Below are positions 10,967 through 21,914 of a stretch of 64,000 bases of DNA, piece by piece (within the stretch, counting starts at the first letter, position 1; every line of letters starts with the position of its first letter). Source of the DNA: Ophryocystis elektroscirrha (Eukaryota; Apicomplexa; Conoidasida; Neogregarinorida; Ophryocystidae); the NCBI GenBank assembly GCA_030141585.1, contig JAQIFP010000003.1, positions 62,001 to 126,000 on the forward strand, in the 5' to 3' direction. The position numbers and the translations under genes were made by a program. The notes under the pieces are model-generated. The model worked only from the letters and a program-made list of their open reading frames with translations, was not told the origin of the DNA and did not search any database.

Positions 10967-11996
10967 TTAACCACTAATGCAAAATCCAGAAACCACCCCT
11001 CCTGATATTCTAGCAGAAGTTTTTGAAATACATGAATAGACATTTTTAGAAATACTTTTTGCATCTTTACAAGATATATAAAAACAAGAAATATGTTTAC
11101 CAAGATTCAATAATTGACAAAAATTAATAATATCCTTAGGACTTCGTACATCGAGTATTGACTCCGCGCGGCTGTTTCAATTAAATTATAGATAATGTCT
11201 TACCTTGATATAATAATAAGTTCCTTTGGTACAAATCGCATCAATTTTTGAATATTTGAGAAAAAATTTATCGAACTATCAGGGTTTTTCAAAAAAGGCT
11301 TAAAAGAAACTTCAAAAAAAATACCTTTTCTGTATACTTTATGAAAATTAAACTATTCACCTCACGAGTTGATTAATTTGCTTTCTTTTTAATGACATTG
11401 ACAAGTTATCAAATAAGTTTAAAGAGAGTATATCAAAATTGTCCTAAAAAAAAAGAAGAATTTTAATTTGATACTTTAATAACAAAATTGAATCTAAATT
11501 TTTATGATTATATAAAAATTTATGTAACTTGTATAACAGCAAAACGCTTGTACCTGCAACAAAATATTTGACCAAGCTTTTTCGCTTGTAGGAGTCAAAG
11601 CAACAATGACATTATTTTTTTTCTTCAAAATATTATTCAAATTGTCATTGTCGCTTATCAGATAAGTGATTCTTCTAATCTAAGTCTCTTTAAGAATAAA
11701 GTGTTTTGCTACTTTCAATAATGTACTGTTCTTTGCTTTATCCAAATGAATTAGCTGCAAATTGTCGAACTCATTTTCATTTATTTGGAGCTTATGAGTA
11801 TGCCGAAACTCAATTGCTGGTAACTCTATATCACTCAAAAGTACATCATCAGAGGAAGGTGAAATAGTTGTGTTAACTATTATGCCTGTAGATTCAATCA
11901 AATATTTGTTTGTATACCTTTAAAGCCGTATTTAGTCGCTAGTTTTAACAGTATTGTTACTGTATTTATGTTGTATTCAATGCAGTCAAAATACAT
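10967..11996 (-). CDS. RPP30: RNase P/MRP protein subunit RPP30
   Basis: Protein subunit of ribonuclease P and MRP, which remove tRNA 5' leaders and process rRNA. Seven minus-strand exons (11918-11996, 11713-11885, 11554-11679, 11361-11443, 11204-11329, 11101-11171, 10967-11064) total 756 nt, giving 251 residues; introns are 32, 33, 110, 31, 32 and 36 nt. The order of features fits the TIM-barrel family: an N-terminal MYFDCIEYN strand, LLKLATKYGFKGIIVN helix, RRITYLISDN strand, the SLKRKQIN segment, RKGIFFEVSF, KELIIISR, then AESILDVRSPKDIINFCQLL and a C-terminal SARISGG. Each piece matches the human order (ITRLTI, FKRPPIN, IDRGLAFEL, NVIISS, EIRGPYDV). ATG 11996 gives the shortest conserved N-terminus. 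Confidence 0.85.
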
Positions 11997-12097
11997 CAAT
12001 CTGGTTCAAAATATAACAACCTCACACACTTATAACTAATAGATCAAAAAAATTTTTTAATAAGGTGCACAGGAGCTATATTCAAAATTATAATTCT

Positions 12098-12967
12098 ATG
12101 AATAGTTGTTTTAAAATATTATTAAACCCAAATTTAATAAAACATCCCGCTTTTATTACAAATTTTTCAAAAATTTTTACTTCTCAGTATGGAAAAAATT
12201 TATATTATAGCTTGTATGATATCAAAAAATTTCCGTATCAGATGAAAAGGTTTGAATCTTCAGCACCCAAACTTGATAATGATGATTTAAAAAATGCAAC
12301 AACAAGTGTAAATTCATTGAGTTTGGAAACTTTAGAAAAAAATTATGTGAAAGCTTTAAATTGTTTGTACATAAAATGTCATTCATTAACATTTAGATTC
12401 ATTTGATTTAGAAGAGAAAACAAAAGATATAGAAAACTCGTTGTACAAATTAGCTAAAGCCTACATAAACACATTGATGCAACTCGAAGCGCTTAAAAAT
12501 TTTGCTGAATTGGTAACCAATCTTTTTAGTCAAAATAATTAGGAACCAAATAACAATAAATTAATCGACTCAATCTCTTTCATCTTGATAAGTTTGAATC
12601 AATTTTTAGAAAGGAATAATATCTACAAAACTGGAACAGTATGTTTGTCATTTAATCATTTCTATAGGTAGGTGAAGTATTTGACCCCAAAATTCATCAC
12701 GCCATTTCTATAAAAAAATGCCTTGATTTAGAAGAAGAGGTAGTATTGAGATTCTAAAATATAAATTGCTTATAATCTGCACAAACTAAGCTTAAAAACT
12801 ATAACCATAGTCAAAAGAAAAATATTAAATTGATTATAGATGCATAATAAAATAAGTCATGTTTATCAGCCTGGGTTTATATTCAATAATACCATTTTAA
12901 GGTAAATTTATATTCAATATGATGTTGAAGTAGACCGGCCTTAGTTACTGTACATAAAAATGAATAA
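12098..12967 (+). CDS. MGE1: Mitochondrial GrpE nucleotide-exchange factor
   Basis: Releases ADP from mitochondrial Hsp70 during protein import and folding. The N-terminus (about 50 residues rich in N, K, S, F and Y, few acids) looks like a mitochondrial targeting sequence. A long helix follows (DLEEKTKDIENSLYKL, YINTLMQLEALKNFAEL), then the four-helix segment and the C-terminal beta domain: VGEVFDPKIHHAIS corresponds to the FDPxxHEA motif, YQPGFIFNNTILRPALVTV to the GYxxxxRxLRPAxV motif. Introns are about 30-38 nt except one of about 100 nt before the last domain. The last intron splits the arginine of LRP. Ends at TAA 12965-12967. It implies a mitochondrion or relic mitochondrion with an Hsp70 system. 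Confidence 0.85.
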
Positions 12968-13564
12968 TTTTGGTATTATTCTCCAAAATTAATAAGCCGC
13001 GCAAAAGTCATCTATTACATAAAAAAATGATATCTAGGGCTCGGAAATTTTTCTTTGTATTCAAAAATACAAATTATGCTAGCAAATGAAAGCATATTCT
13101 CTTCATTTATGAATTAGTGTCTTTTTTCGTTCTAATTTTGATATAACAAGAAATCACAGTCACAATTATTGCAGCTTGAAGTAATTGTTACAAAACATGA
13201 TTAAAAAATCTAGGAAATTGCTTTATAATTGAGCTAAAAAATTAATAAATTTTTTTGAAGAAGTAACAATAATACTTAATTTTGTACATAGTTATAAATC
13301 TATAAAAAAAAATATTAGTCAAGAATTAAAATTAAAAATTATTTATAGAACCATATTTCAAGTTTGTTACCAAAAAATTTGAATTAAATTCAATAAACTG
13401 TATAGAAACAGTGATTTATAAAATTTGTTAAAATCAATATTTTTTATAGTTTATACATTTATATAAACATCAAGAAGGCCATCTCATTAAATTATCAGTA
13501 TCTTTTTAGAGTATTTCTTTACAAATGTATATGACGTCAAACGTTCAGTTTTAAAAAGAAATAC
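12968..13564. other. Intergenic region between GrpE and the SNF2 gene
   Basis: About 600 AT-rich bases with stops in all frames. No splice-consistent coding, RNA gene or repeat was recognised. The 5' end of the SNF2 gene could extend into it. Confidence 0.5.
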
Positions 13565-16500
13565 ATGCAGAACCAAAATGTAGCTTGTTTTTGTCACATC
13601 AATGAGTTTTTAGGATTCAATACAGTTTACAGAAACCGCTAAAAACATTTTCAAAGCGTATTACTCTCTCTTGCATAAAAAACATGAAATTTTTCCTAAG
13701 CATTTGATACCAAAAAAAACAAAGCTACCAGAAGATTCTTTTTCGCACGTATGTAACTAATTCTAATGTGCATATTAAGGTTCATCAGTTTAAATCATGG
13801 ATAGAGCAAACACTCACATTTGCAAAAAACAAAAGGTTTTACCTATCAAAACCAATTTGCCAAAATTCGAGCATTTCATTATGTAATTTTGCAGATCTCA
13901 AAAAAAGTCAATTAAATCTAGAAACGGAACTACTAGAGCAAGCTTGTAAACTTGTTGCCAGACGTCTTTTAGTGTCTTCACAATATGATTTCTTGAAACA
14001 AATCACAATTCAAAATAATTTGAAACAGATTACTTCACACTTTACAAACTTAATAAGCTCATGGAATTTCCACAAGATTTTCTTAATTAAACAAGCTAAT
14101 GAAATAGCAAGACGTTGTGGTAATAGAGATGGTTTTACAAGTTCAATTTAGTTCAGATTAACCGTATTACTTCTTTAAAACAACAACGTGAAGAAAAAAT
14201 TTCTCTTAAAACCCTGAAATTAAAAGATAAGAAGGAATACATAATTAAAATCAACAAAATCAAATTAATTCGAATAACAGAATTCTTGAACAACTCAAAT
14301 AATTTTTTACGAAATCTTTCTCAAAGATTATTTATTCGTTATCATCAAAAAGAATCAGATAAATGCGAACAAAATCATGACTTCTGTTCAAACACATTTC
14401 GACCTAGTATGAGTAATAATTTAAAGAATATTGAATAGTTCAGGTTTCAAATACGTTAATTGAAAGAAATCAGAAAGCTGAAAAAAAATTAATGCCTTAT
14501 CAGCTTAATGGGGTACAATTTTTGATTGATTTATATGATGCTAATTTATCTGGAATTTTAGCTGATGAAATGGGATTAGGGAAAACTGTTCAAACCATAA
14601 CATTTTTATCTTATTTAATGGACATAAGACATGACCATGGGCCACATTTAATCATCGTACCATTATCAACTATTTCTAACTGGTCTTCGGAATTCAAAAT
14701 CTGGAGTCCTCACCAAAAAGTTGTTCTATTTCAAGGAGATAAAAAAGAACGGCAATTAGTTCAAAGAAAAATTAAATTGGAGGATTTCAACGTTTGTTTA
14801 ACAACTTATGATTGGATTTTGCGTGAAAAATATGTTCTTTCACAAAGAATTTGGAGCTACATAATTGTAGATGAAGGCCATAGAATGAAAAACTATAGAT
14901 CCAGATTCCACTCAACATTGATGGATTTTAAGTCAAAAAAACGTCTCTTATTGACAGGAACTCCACTGCAAAATAACATATCTGAATTGTGGTCTCTTTT
15001 AAATTTTCTCTTACCCCAAATTTTTACTTCTGGAGAAACTTTTCAAAGATGGTTTGAGCAACCTTTCGAAAATTTTCCATCAAGCAAAAAAGTTTTAGAT
15101 TTATCAAACGAAGAAAAACTATTAGTTATTACAAGACTACATTCAATGCTTCGACCTTTCATATTAAGAAGAGTGAAAGAAGATGTTCTTAACGATCTTC
15201 CAATAAAAAAAGAATATTCAATTCACGTGTTATTATCTCCATGGCAAAAAATTGCTTACAAAATATTGGCTTCTTCAAAGTAATATATGATTTACTAACA
15301 TCATAATACCTAGAACCGAGAATTACGCTAAAGGATCTTTTCTTAATGTAATGATGCAATTAAGAAAAATTGTCAGTCATCCATATTTATTTGAAAATGA
15401 ATATTATGTAAATGAAAATCTATTTCGTGTTTCAGGAAAATTTGAAGTACTTGATAGGTAAAAACCTTCATTGTCGTTACTTTAATCAGACTCCTTCCTA
15501 AACTCATCCTATTCAAGCACAAAACATTGATTTTTTGCCAAATGACACAATTAATGGATATTCTCGATGATTATTTAGAATACAAAAAAATTAAACGTTG
15601 TAGATTAGATGGAAGTACGCAGTTAGAAAATAGACAACAGCAAATTGAAGTTTTTAATGATAAAAACTCTGATATTTACGTATTTGTACTATCTACTCGG
15701 TATACCTTAAAAGAAATATATTTAAATTATTAGAGCGGGCAGTTTAGGTTTAAACTTACAAGTGGCTGACACGGTGATACTGTTTGACCAAGATTGGAAT
15801 CCACACCAAGATTTACAAGCACAAGCTAGGGCGTATAGATTGGGTCAAAAAAACCAAGTCCGGGTATTCAAATTAATAACCGTGTCTGACATTGAAAAGT
15901 CTATTAAACTGAAAGCAAACTATAAACTTGAAATCGATAAAAAAGTTATTCAGGTATTGCTTTGCATTTCATATGCGTTCACTCAGGCTGGGATGTTTAA
16001 TAATACGGATTTTCAAAATAAAAGACAATCGCAATTACAAATGCTTATGAAAACATGTAAAACTATTAATAACTATCATGTAACCTCTCCTCACGAAGTA
16101 AGTTTAATATTAAGTGACGTTTATTTTAGTTAAACAAATATTTGGCTCGCAATAAATTAGAAAAAAAAAAATTTGTTGAGCTTGATATTGAATTATTTGG
16201 GGAAAAAATGTATATGGATTTCGAAAATATAAAAACTAATTATTTGAAATTGCGAAATTACTTTACTATCCAAAGACTTAATTTCTCAAAACTGAAAAAA
16301 TTGTGTTACTTTAATCGTAAATGCGAACTTTTTGACACAAAATCAAGTAATAATAATAATGCCAAATAGTTAATAATTTATTGACTTTATCCAGCCAGAT
16401 TTATTCAAATTTATATTAGGTTTTCCAACTAAAAATGTTAAAATGAAACATTTGACCCTTGAAGGGTATCACGTTAAAAAATGTATACAAAAGTTTGAGA

Positions 16501-16577
16501 GAATGTTTATACAGTCAAATCGTTTGATGTCATACGAAGAAATACCTTTGAATTGGTTGCAAATTAAAAAAAAATAG
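13565..16577 (+). CDS. SNF2-family chromatin-remodelling ATPase, Brahma/STH1 group
   Basis: Motor of a SWI/SNF-type remodelling complex that slides or evicts nucleosomes with ATP. Exons start 13565-13579, 13614-13748, 13780-14116, 14152-14406, 14439-15279; introns are 31-35 nt. A helical, basic N-terminal region (HSA-like, KQQREEK) precedes the helicase core: [16 protein letters not shown] (Walker A), DEGH box (DEGHRMKN), [14 protein letters not shown]. The C-terminal lobe has [18 protein letters not shown], a spliced [42 protein letters not shown] and [11 protein letters not shown] after the core match the SnAC stretch specific to Brahma/STH1 enzymes, and the protein ends in EEIPLNWL like the DELPxW motif. 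QLQ domain, AT-hooks and bromodomain are not seen, so the protein is short (roughly 880 residues). The 5-codon first exon is uncertain. Confidence 0.88.
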
Positions 16578-16725
16578 CTATAAATTTAGAAAGTTTCCGT
16601 GTTAAATCGATTGATACTAATCATTTTTGAAAACAAAAATAGACCTTTAAACTATAAAAAAAAAATTTGCTACTAAAAAAAAACCACTTATTAAAGTCAC
16701 ATAATAAAAAGTTTTTTGTTTCGAT

Positions 16726-17989
16726 GAACGAAAATATAACTACTTCGCACTACTCTGATACACTTAAATCCTTTTCCGATTATTTTAATACTTCTAAAAA
16801 ATGCGATCTTAAATCAAGTCAAAGTCAAGGTAATGCAAATTTTCTTACAAAACAAATAAATTATTCGATTCTGTCAAATAAAATTTAAAATAGATTTCAG
16901 TTGTGAGAATAACGATGCCCTTTCTTTAGCAAAGCTAATTGAGTCATCCTCAATATCATCATCAAGTCAAAGTCCGTTTTATGAAATCAACAATAGCCAT
17001 TTTGCAATTGATTCCAAATTAAAAATTCCGAACCCATGTGCATATATCGAGCTGCCATGGCCCAAAAACCGAAATTGGACATATGTAAGGTCATGGGAGT
17101 TTAGGGAAAAAAAAAATTTTTCAGCAAAAACCTCTAGATTCGCAAGTTTTATTGATAAATTTTTATGTCAAATAATGGAATCAGAGTTTTCTTTGTGGAA
17201 TTCAACCAATTATGTGTTTCGAGTTTTTTTTAAAAAAAAAAAAAAATTATCAAAGTTACATGAAGAGATCAACAAAGTTTCCGTAAATAATATAATTAAA
17301 CAGTTTAATGTTGAAACAACCATTAATAATCTTCAGCTGATCACTTTCACTCTATCAAATAACCAAGCAACTGTTTATGTAAAGTAATAAATTTAAATAA
17401 AGATGTATATAACCATTTGTTCAAAAAGTTCAGAATTAATTTTCTTTATTTTAGAGTAGAATTGGAGGATTCTTTTTTAAAAAGTATTGCGCAATTTTTT
17501 TCTGAACTTGAAGATAAGTTGAAATATGTGCAAAAACAAACTCTAAATGTTTTGATTATTATTGATTTTCGATTTCATGAATTTAACAGTACTAAATGGA
17601 GCCAAAACTGTATGCAACGAATAGTCCGTTATTCATACATCTTATACTCAGTATTTAAAGAAAAATGTCCTTTTATAAAACAGAAAAAAACACAGTTGAT
17701 AGTGATACCTCCAACATCATTTTCTGGGTATATGACCAACATGCAGGCGAAGAATTTGTACCAGAAAGATCAATTTCTGTATGATTACATTAACATCATA
17801 AAGAAAACATTACAGTCTGGTTGTTGCACAAATTTAAAATCAGAATATAATGAGAATATTAAATTATCGTATAATAAAATGCCTGCAACTGAAAAACCTC
17901 TCATTCAAGCCGATATGTCTGTGAGCGTTTTTGAAAATAATACTCCGGTTATTTTTCCTAAAAAAATTAGAAAGTTGAAGACTTATTAA
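16726..17989 (+). CDS. Hypothetical protein downstream of the SNF2 gene
   Basis: Three exons with introns near 16837-16893 and 17372-17453 give about 370 residues. The frame is continuous through 16894-17371, including an apparent GTAAGG..CAG that need not be an intron. The N-terminal 90 residues are low-complexity (S, N, K, Q), followed by a tryptophan/aromatic stretch (ELPWPKNRNWTYVRSWEF). A C-terminal alpha/beta part has a hydrophobic strand LNVLIIIDFRFHEF and a helix with RYSYILYSVFKE. I do not recognise the family. It is 148 bases from the SNF2 stop on the same strand; it could be a continuation only if the SNF2 stop at 16575-16577 were spliced out, for which no donor is evident. Confidence 0.6.
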
Positions 17990-18982
17990 AAAAAAAAAAA
18001 TATATTTTTTTGTCTAATGATACGATGAACTGCATGATAAAAATTGTTTTAACTAAATTTAATGTATTTATTACTCTTATTAACTTTTTAATTAATCACA
18101 AAATTTGTATACATCTGGATGATATTGAACTAAAAAAGATATGCAACAGGTTTATTAGTATTTGAATGACTTATACAATTGTTTGAATTAAGTTAATATT
18201 TCTAACATAAAATTTCTAAGTTAAATAAAACAACTGACTACTATTCTTTTAATTTGATATGCTAATCACTTATTACTTTGTATTAGAAACAAAATCTATT
18301 TAAAGAAAATGATGTAGACTTATTTCTAAACATACAAAATTATTGTAATAGTAAAAAAAAAAGCTTTACAACAGAACCAATGTAAAACATGAAATTCCAT
18401 AATATTAAAAATCAAATTATTGCTATTTTTTGTAATTTCACTAGTTTGTTAGAAACATTATCACAACAAAACCCGTTTCAAATATCCAAGTACACATGAT
18501 TATAATGAGACTATGAAACTAAATATTGCTGCTATAACCAGTAACATATAAATCCGTTAATATGGTTTTATAAATAAAAATCAATAATTTAACTCTTATT
18601 TCGAAAGCTGATTATTACACGCAAATTAAGCTTCAATGAATATCAATTAAGGTAAATGGAAAAATTATTATTTGCGTGTTTTCAAATTTAAAAAAAAATT
18701 TGTTACATTCAATTTCAGTTGCTGAAAATTAATTGTACGCGTTATACTGACCACTTGATATTAAGTCTTCATATCGTATCACTGATTATTTGCAAGTTAT
18801 TATCAAATTATTGATATTTAATTAAATATATATATGAAATCGTTTTTGACATAAATGATAAAATTTTACAAATAATTATATGCCTCGTCACCGAAAAAAT
18901 AATGCTTTAATTTTAAACCAATTATTATTTATCTACGAGCAATTAGATAAATTTACTGATTTACACTTCGAATTTTATTTTG
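17990..18982. other. 1-kb intergenic region before the tandem surface genes
   Basis: AT-rich and without a splice-consistent gene. It starts with a run of A. It contains an imperfect inverted repeat: ACACGCAAAT near 18616-18626 and ATTTGCGTGT near 18670-18680, separated by about 45 bases. No RNA gene was recognised. Confidence 0.5.
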
Positions 18983-19070
18983 CGCAAAAATTAATAAAAT
19001 TAGATGTTACCGTTTAAAACAACGGTAGCATTCAACATTGAAATCAAGAAGACCTTTTCACTTTCAAGAA
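18983..19070 (+). promoter_or_regulatory. Conserved 5' flank of surface-protein gene A
   Basis: From CGCAAAAATT at 18983 to the start codon the sequence matches the corresponding flank of gene B. A dyad CCGTT (19010-19014) and AACGG (19020-19024) sits about 46 bases before the ATG. The last 50 bases before the ATG, which would translate in frame but begin with TTG, are identical in both genes. This suggests a shared promoter/5' UTR duplicated with the gene. Confidence 0.55.
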
Positions 19071-20177
19071 ATGTTGTTCACTGTATTGGGTTTGTCATTA
19101 ATTTCTATTGCGAGTGCCTTTATAAAAAGAGATACTTTAAATATTGATGCAACTATATTAATTGAACCAGAGGTGTATAAAAAAGCAAATTTACCCGAAA
19201 ATTTAAACGATAATCTTTGGGAAAGTTTTCCTAATCTAAAGTTAAATGTTCAGCAAATTGAAAATTTATCAAACGGAAACTCTCCAAAAACGGAATGTGA
19301 AAACATAGTGCAATTGGATTCATTTTTAACTTGTTATAACGATATACTTTCAAGCGATGAAAAAGAAAACTCACATGTTTTACCTGCAATATACAATGTA
19401 CTAAATCGTTACATAGACGGAGGAGAAATACAAGAAAACACGTTAAGATTTGTTTTTGTATGGGCTGCTAATAAATTTAATGAAGATTTTTACACGAAAA
19501 GTACTTGTGAAAACCCCAATATTGTAGCAGACAAAGCTATATCAGCACATACAAGAATAATAGTGTTTCTTCCCACAGAAACTGAAACCACAGAATTTCC
19601 GAAAAATATAAATGCCGTGTTTAGTACTTCATCCGAAATGAATGTCTTAACTCATATAAGTACTATCCTAAATTTCGTTGTGACAAACTTTGACGGAGTA
19701 AAAAGCGACAAGATGAACATTAATATACATGGAGAACCTCTTTCTTTGATAAATAGCGAGCAAACGACAATCAGTACATTAGAGAATGACCTGTATAAAT
19801 GTATTTCAAGTGATAATGAAACTGATAAACTTAATTGGGACATCACATTGCCAGAAAATCCACCCACCTATGAAACCGATTCTGCAGAAATTGTAACATC
19901 TGTGACTCCAACAAATGTTTTGAAACTTACATTTCAAGATAAATATTCGGTTATATCCGGAGAAACCTATGAAGTCCTTGCGAAACAGTTAAATTCTACT
20001 TCGGGTAATTTTAGAACGCCGTCTTTGACTGAATCGACAATAAAACAAACAACTGTCCAAGCAAAATCATCGAAGTCATCTTTACCCAAAACTATAGTTA
20101 TTGTCATTTGCTCAATCGTTGGTATACTTTGTCTCTCCCTTGTATCTTATTATTTATTCCGTATGTTAAAAAAGTAG
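19071..20177 (+). CDS. Type I membrane surface-type protein A (tandem paralogue)
   Basis: A 368-residue single-exon gene. The start MLFTVLGLSLISIASA is a signal peptide with a likely cleavage before FIKRD; the in-frame TTG 33 bases upstream is not needed. The ectodomain has four cysteines (near AECE/TECEN, FLTCYN, STCENP, LYKC) that could form two disulfides, a conserved alpha/beta region with RYIDGGEIQENTLRFVFVW, and a diverged, S/T-rich stalk with sequons NST and NET. The C-terminus is a single hydrophobic helix (IVIVICSIVGILCLSLVSYYLF) followed by a tail of a few residues including KK. No known family is recognised. Gene B follows in tandem and shares most residues of the first 280. Likely a secreted or surface protein of host contact, by inference from signal, anchor and duplication. 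Confidence 0.85.
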   Translation: MLFTVLGLSLISIASAFIKRDTLNIDATILIEPEVYKKANLPENLNDNLWESFPNLKLNVQQIENLSNGNSPKTECENIVQLDSFLTCYNDILSSDEKENSHVLPAIYNVLNRYIDGGEIQENTLRFVFVWAANKFNEDFYTKSTCENPNIVADKAISAHTRIIVFLPTETETTEFPKNINAVFSTSSEMNVLTHISTILNFVVTNFDGVKSDKMNINIHGEPLSLINSEQTTISTLENDLYKCISSDNETDKLNWDITLPENPPTYETDSAEIVTSVTPTNVLKLTFQDKYSVISGETYEVLAKQLNSTSGNFRTPSLTESTIKQTTVQAKSSKSSLPKTIVIVICSIVGILCLSLVSYYLFRMLKK

Positions 20178-20698
20178 CAACATAATAAACATGCTAATTT
20201 TTATTATAATCGGGCGGGTTATCAGTTATAAATAAATTGTCAAATAAGCTTTATCTGACAATTTTTATTTAAGTTTATATATTAATGAATTCATTCAAAG
20301 GAATGAAGAATCTTGGAAATTTGAATGCTTCTTATCTTAGCTCACGACATAAAAAGAATCTCCTGTTGTTGTGATTTTAATAAATTTATTTTTTTTGTAT
20401 TGTTTTCGTCAATAATGTTTTAATATTTATCAAATTTTGTTGAAATTGAAAAAATGCACTTGTGTAAAAATTAATTGATTAGTACTACTCAATAATATAT
20501 AGATTAAAACTGTGAATTAATTGTGTTTTTCAACTTAAATGAAAGAATGAAGTACTCATATAAAAATACTAACGTAAAACTTTGATATATACATAGATAT
20601 ATATATTTATGCATTTCGTCGCTGAGTAAATTATATAATAAATTTGAACAAATTATTATAATCAACAAGTAATTAAATGAATCAATTATATTAATACT
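20178..20698. other. Spacer between the tandem surface genes
   Basis: AT-rich spacer. The first 45 bases hold a block (ATGCTAA ... CGGGTTAT, 20191-20222) that recurs after gene B. The rest shows no gene; short open frames on the minus strand near 20504-20704 have no support. Confidence 0.5.
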
Positions 20699-20807
20699 CC
20701 GCAAAAATTTATCAAATTCGTTGTTGCCGTTTCAACGGTTTTTTATATTGTGAAAACAACGGTAGCATTCAACATTGAAATCAAGAAGACCTTTTCACTT
20801 TCAAGAA
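20699..20807 (+). promoter_or_regulatory. Conserved 5' flank of surface-protein gene B
   Basis: Same block as before gene A, but with a 20-base insertion (20733-20752) just after CCGTTT. The insertion creates a tight dyad CCGTT-TC-AACGG and leaves a second AACGG downstream, so gene B has one extra half-site. The 50 bases before the ATG are unchanged. Confidence 0.55.
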
Positions 20808-21914
20808 ATGTTGTTCATTGTATTGTGTTTGTCATTAATTTCTATTTCTAGTGCTTTTTTGAAAAGAGATTCACTTAACATTGATGCAACCATTCTAATT
20901 GAACCAGAAGTGTATAAAAGAGTTAATTTACCCGAGAGTTTAGACGATAATCTCTGGGAAAGTTTTCCTAATTTAAAGTTAAATGTCCAGCAAATTGAGC
21001 ATTTATCCAATGGAAATCCTCCAAAAGCGGAATGTGAAAATATAGTTCAATTGGACTCATTTTTAACTTGTTATAACGATATAATTTCAAGCGATGAAAA
21101 AGAAGACTCACATGTTTTACCTGCAATATATAATGTATTAAATCGTTACATAGACGGAGGAGAAATACAAGAAAACACGTTAAGATTTGTTTTTGTATGG
21201 GCTGCTAATAAATTTAATGAAGATTTTTACACGAAAAGTACTTGTGAAAATCCCAATATCGTAGCTGACAAAGCTCTATCAGCACATACTAGAATTATTA
21301 TGTTTATTCCCACGGAAATTGAAACCACAGAATTCCCTAAAAATATAAACGCCGTGTTTAGCTTTTCATCCAAAATTGATGTATTAACTCATATAAGGAG
21401 TATTTTGAATTTTGTTGTCACAAATTTTGACGGTGTAAAAAGCGACAAAATGAACATTAATATACATGGAGAACCTCTTTCTTTGATAAATAGTGAACAA
21501 ACTATAACTGGTACATTGGAGAATGATTTGTATAAATGTGTTCCAACAAATAATGAAGCTGATAAACTTAATTGGGACATCACGTTACCAGAAAATCCAC
21601 CAACTTATGAGACTGATTTTTCAGAAATCGTAGCAACTGTGGTTCCAAAAAATTTTCTGGGAATCAAATTTCAAGATAGAAACTTGGTTATTTCTGCGGA
21701 ATCTTATGAAATTTTTGCAAGTCAATTGAATTCCACTCCAACTAATTTTAGAATGCCATCTTTAGTTGTATCGACAATAAAACAAACAACTGTCGAAAAA
21801 GAGTCATTAGAGTCATCCGTATCTAAAATTCTGATAATTGTCGTTTGCTCAGTTGTCGGCATAATTTGTGTCTCCCTTATATCCTATTACTTATTCTGTA
21901 TCTTAACAAAGTGA
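20808..21914 (+). CDS. Type I membrane surface-type protein B (tandem paralogue)
   Basis: A 368-residue single-exon gene, same length and layout as gene A: signal peptide MLFIVLCLSLISISSA, four conserved cysteines, conserved ectodomain, stalk and one C-terminal transmembrane helix (IIVVCSVVGIICVSLISYYLF) with a very short cytosolic tail. Differences from gene A cluster in the stalk and near the membrane (about residues 285-345) and in scattered surface positions, while long stretches such as that around RYIDGGEIQ are identical even at most third codon positions. The NET sequon of gene A is lost (NEA here). No function is known. Conservation of flanks on both sides marks a recent tandem duplication of the whole transcription unit. 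Confidence 0.85.
   Translation: MLFIVLCLSLISISSAFLKRDSLNIDATILIEPEVYKRVNLPESLDDNLWESFPNLKLNVQQIEHLSNGNPPKAECENIVQLDSFLTCYNDIISSDEKEDSHVLPAIYNVLNRYIDGGEIQENTLRFVFVWAANKFNEDFYTKSTCENPNIVADKALSAHTRIIMFIPTEIETTEFPKNINAVFSFSSKIDVLTHIRSILNFVVTNFDGVKSDKMNINIHGEPLSLINSEQTITGTLENDLYKCVPTNNEADKLNWDITLPENPPTYETDFSEIVATVVPKNFLGIKFQDRNLVISAESYEIFASQLNSTPTNFRMPSLVVSTIKQTTVEKESLESSVSKILIIVVCSVVGIICVSLISYYLFCILTK

Noticed and set aside
18880..19017. 45-codon open frame (MPRHRKNN...) before surface gene A
   Set aside because: Its end overlaps the conserved promoter block of gene A, and no equivalent frame exists before gene B. Chance length for this base composition.
19652..19867. Minus-strand open frame inside surface gene A
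   Set aside because: Mirror of the coding strand; the corresponding frame recurs in gene B solely because the genes are paralogues.
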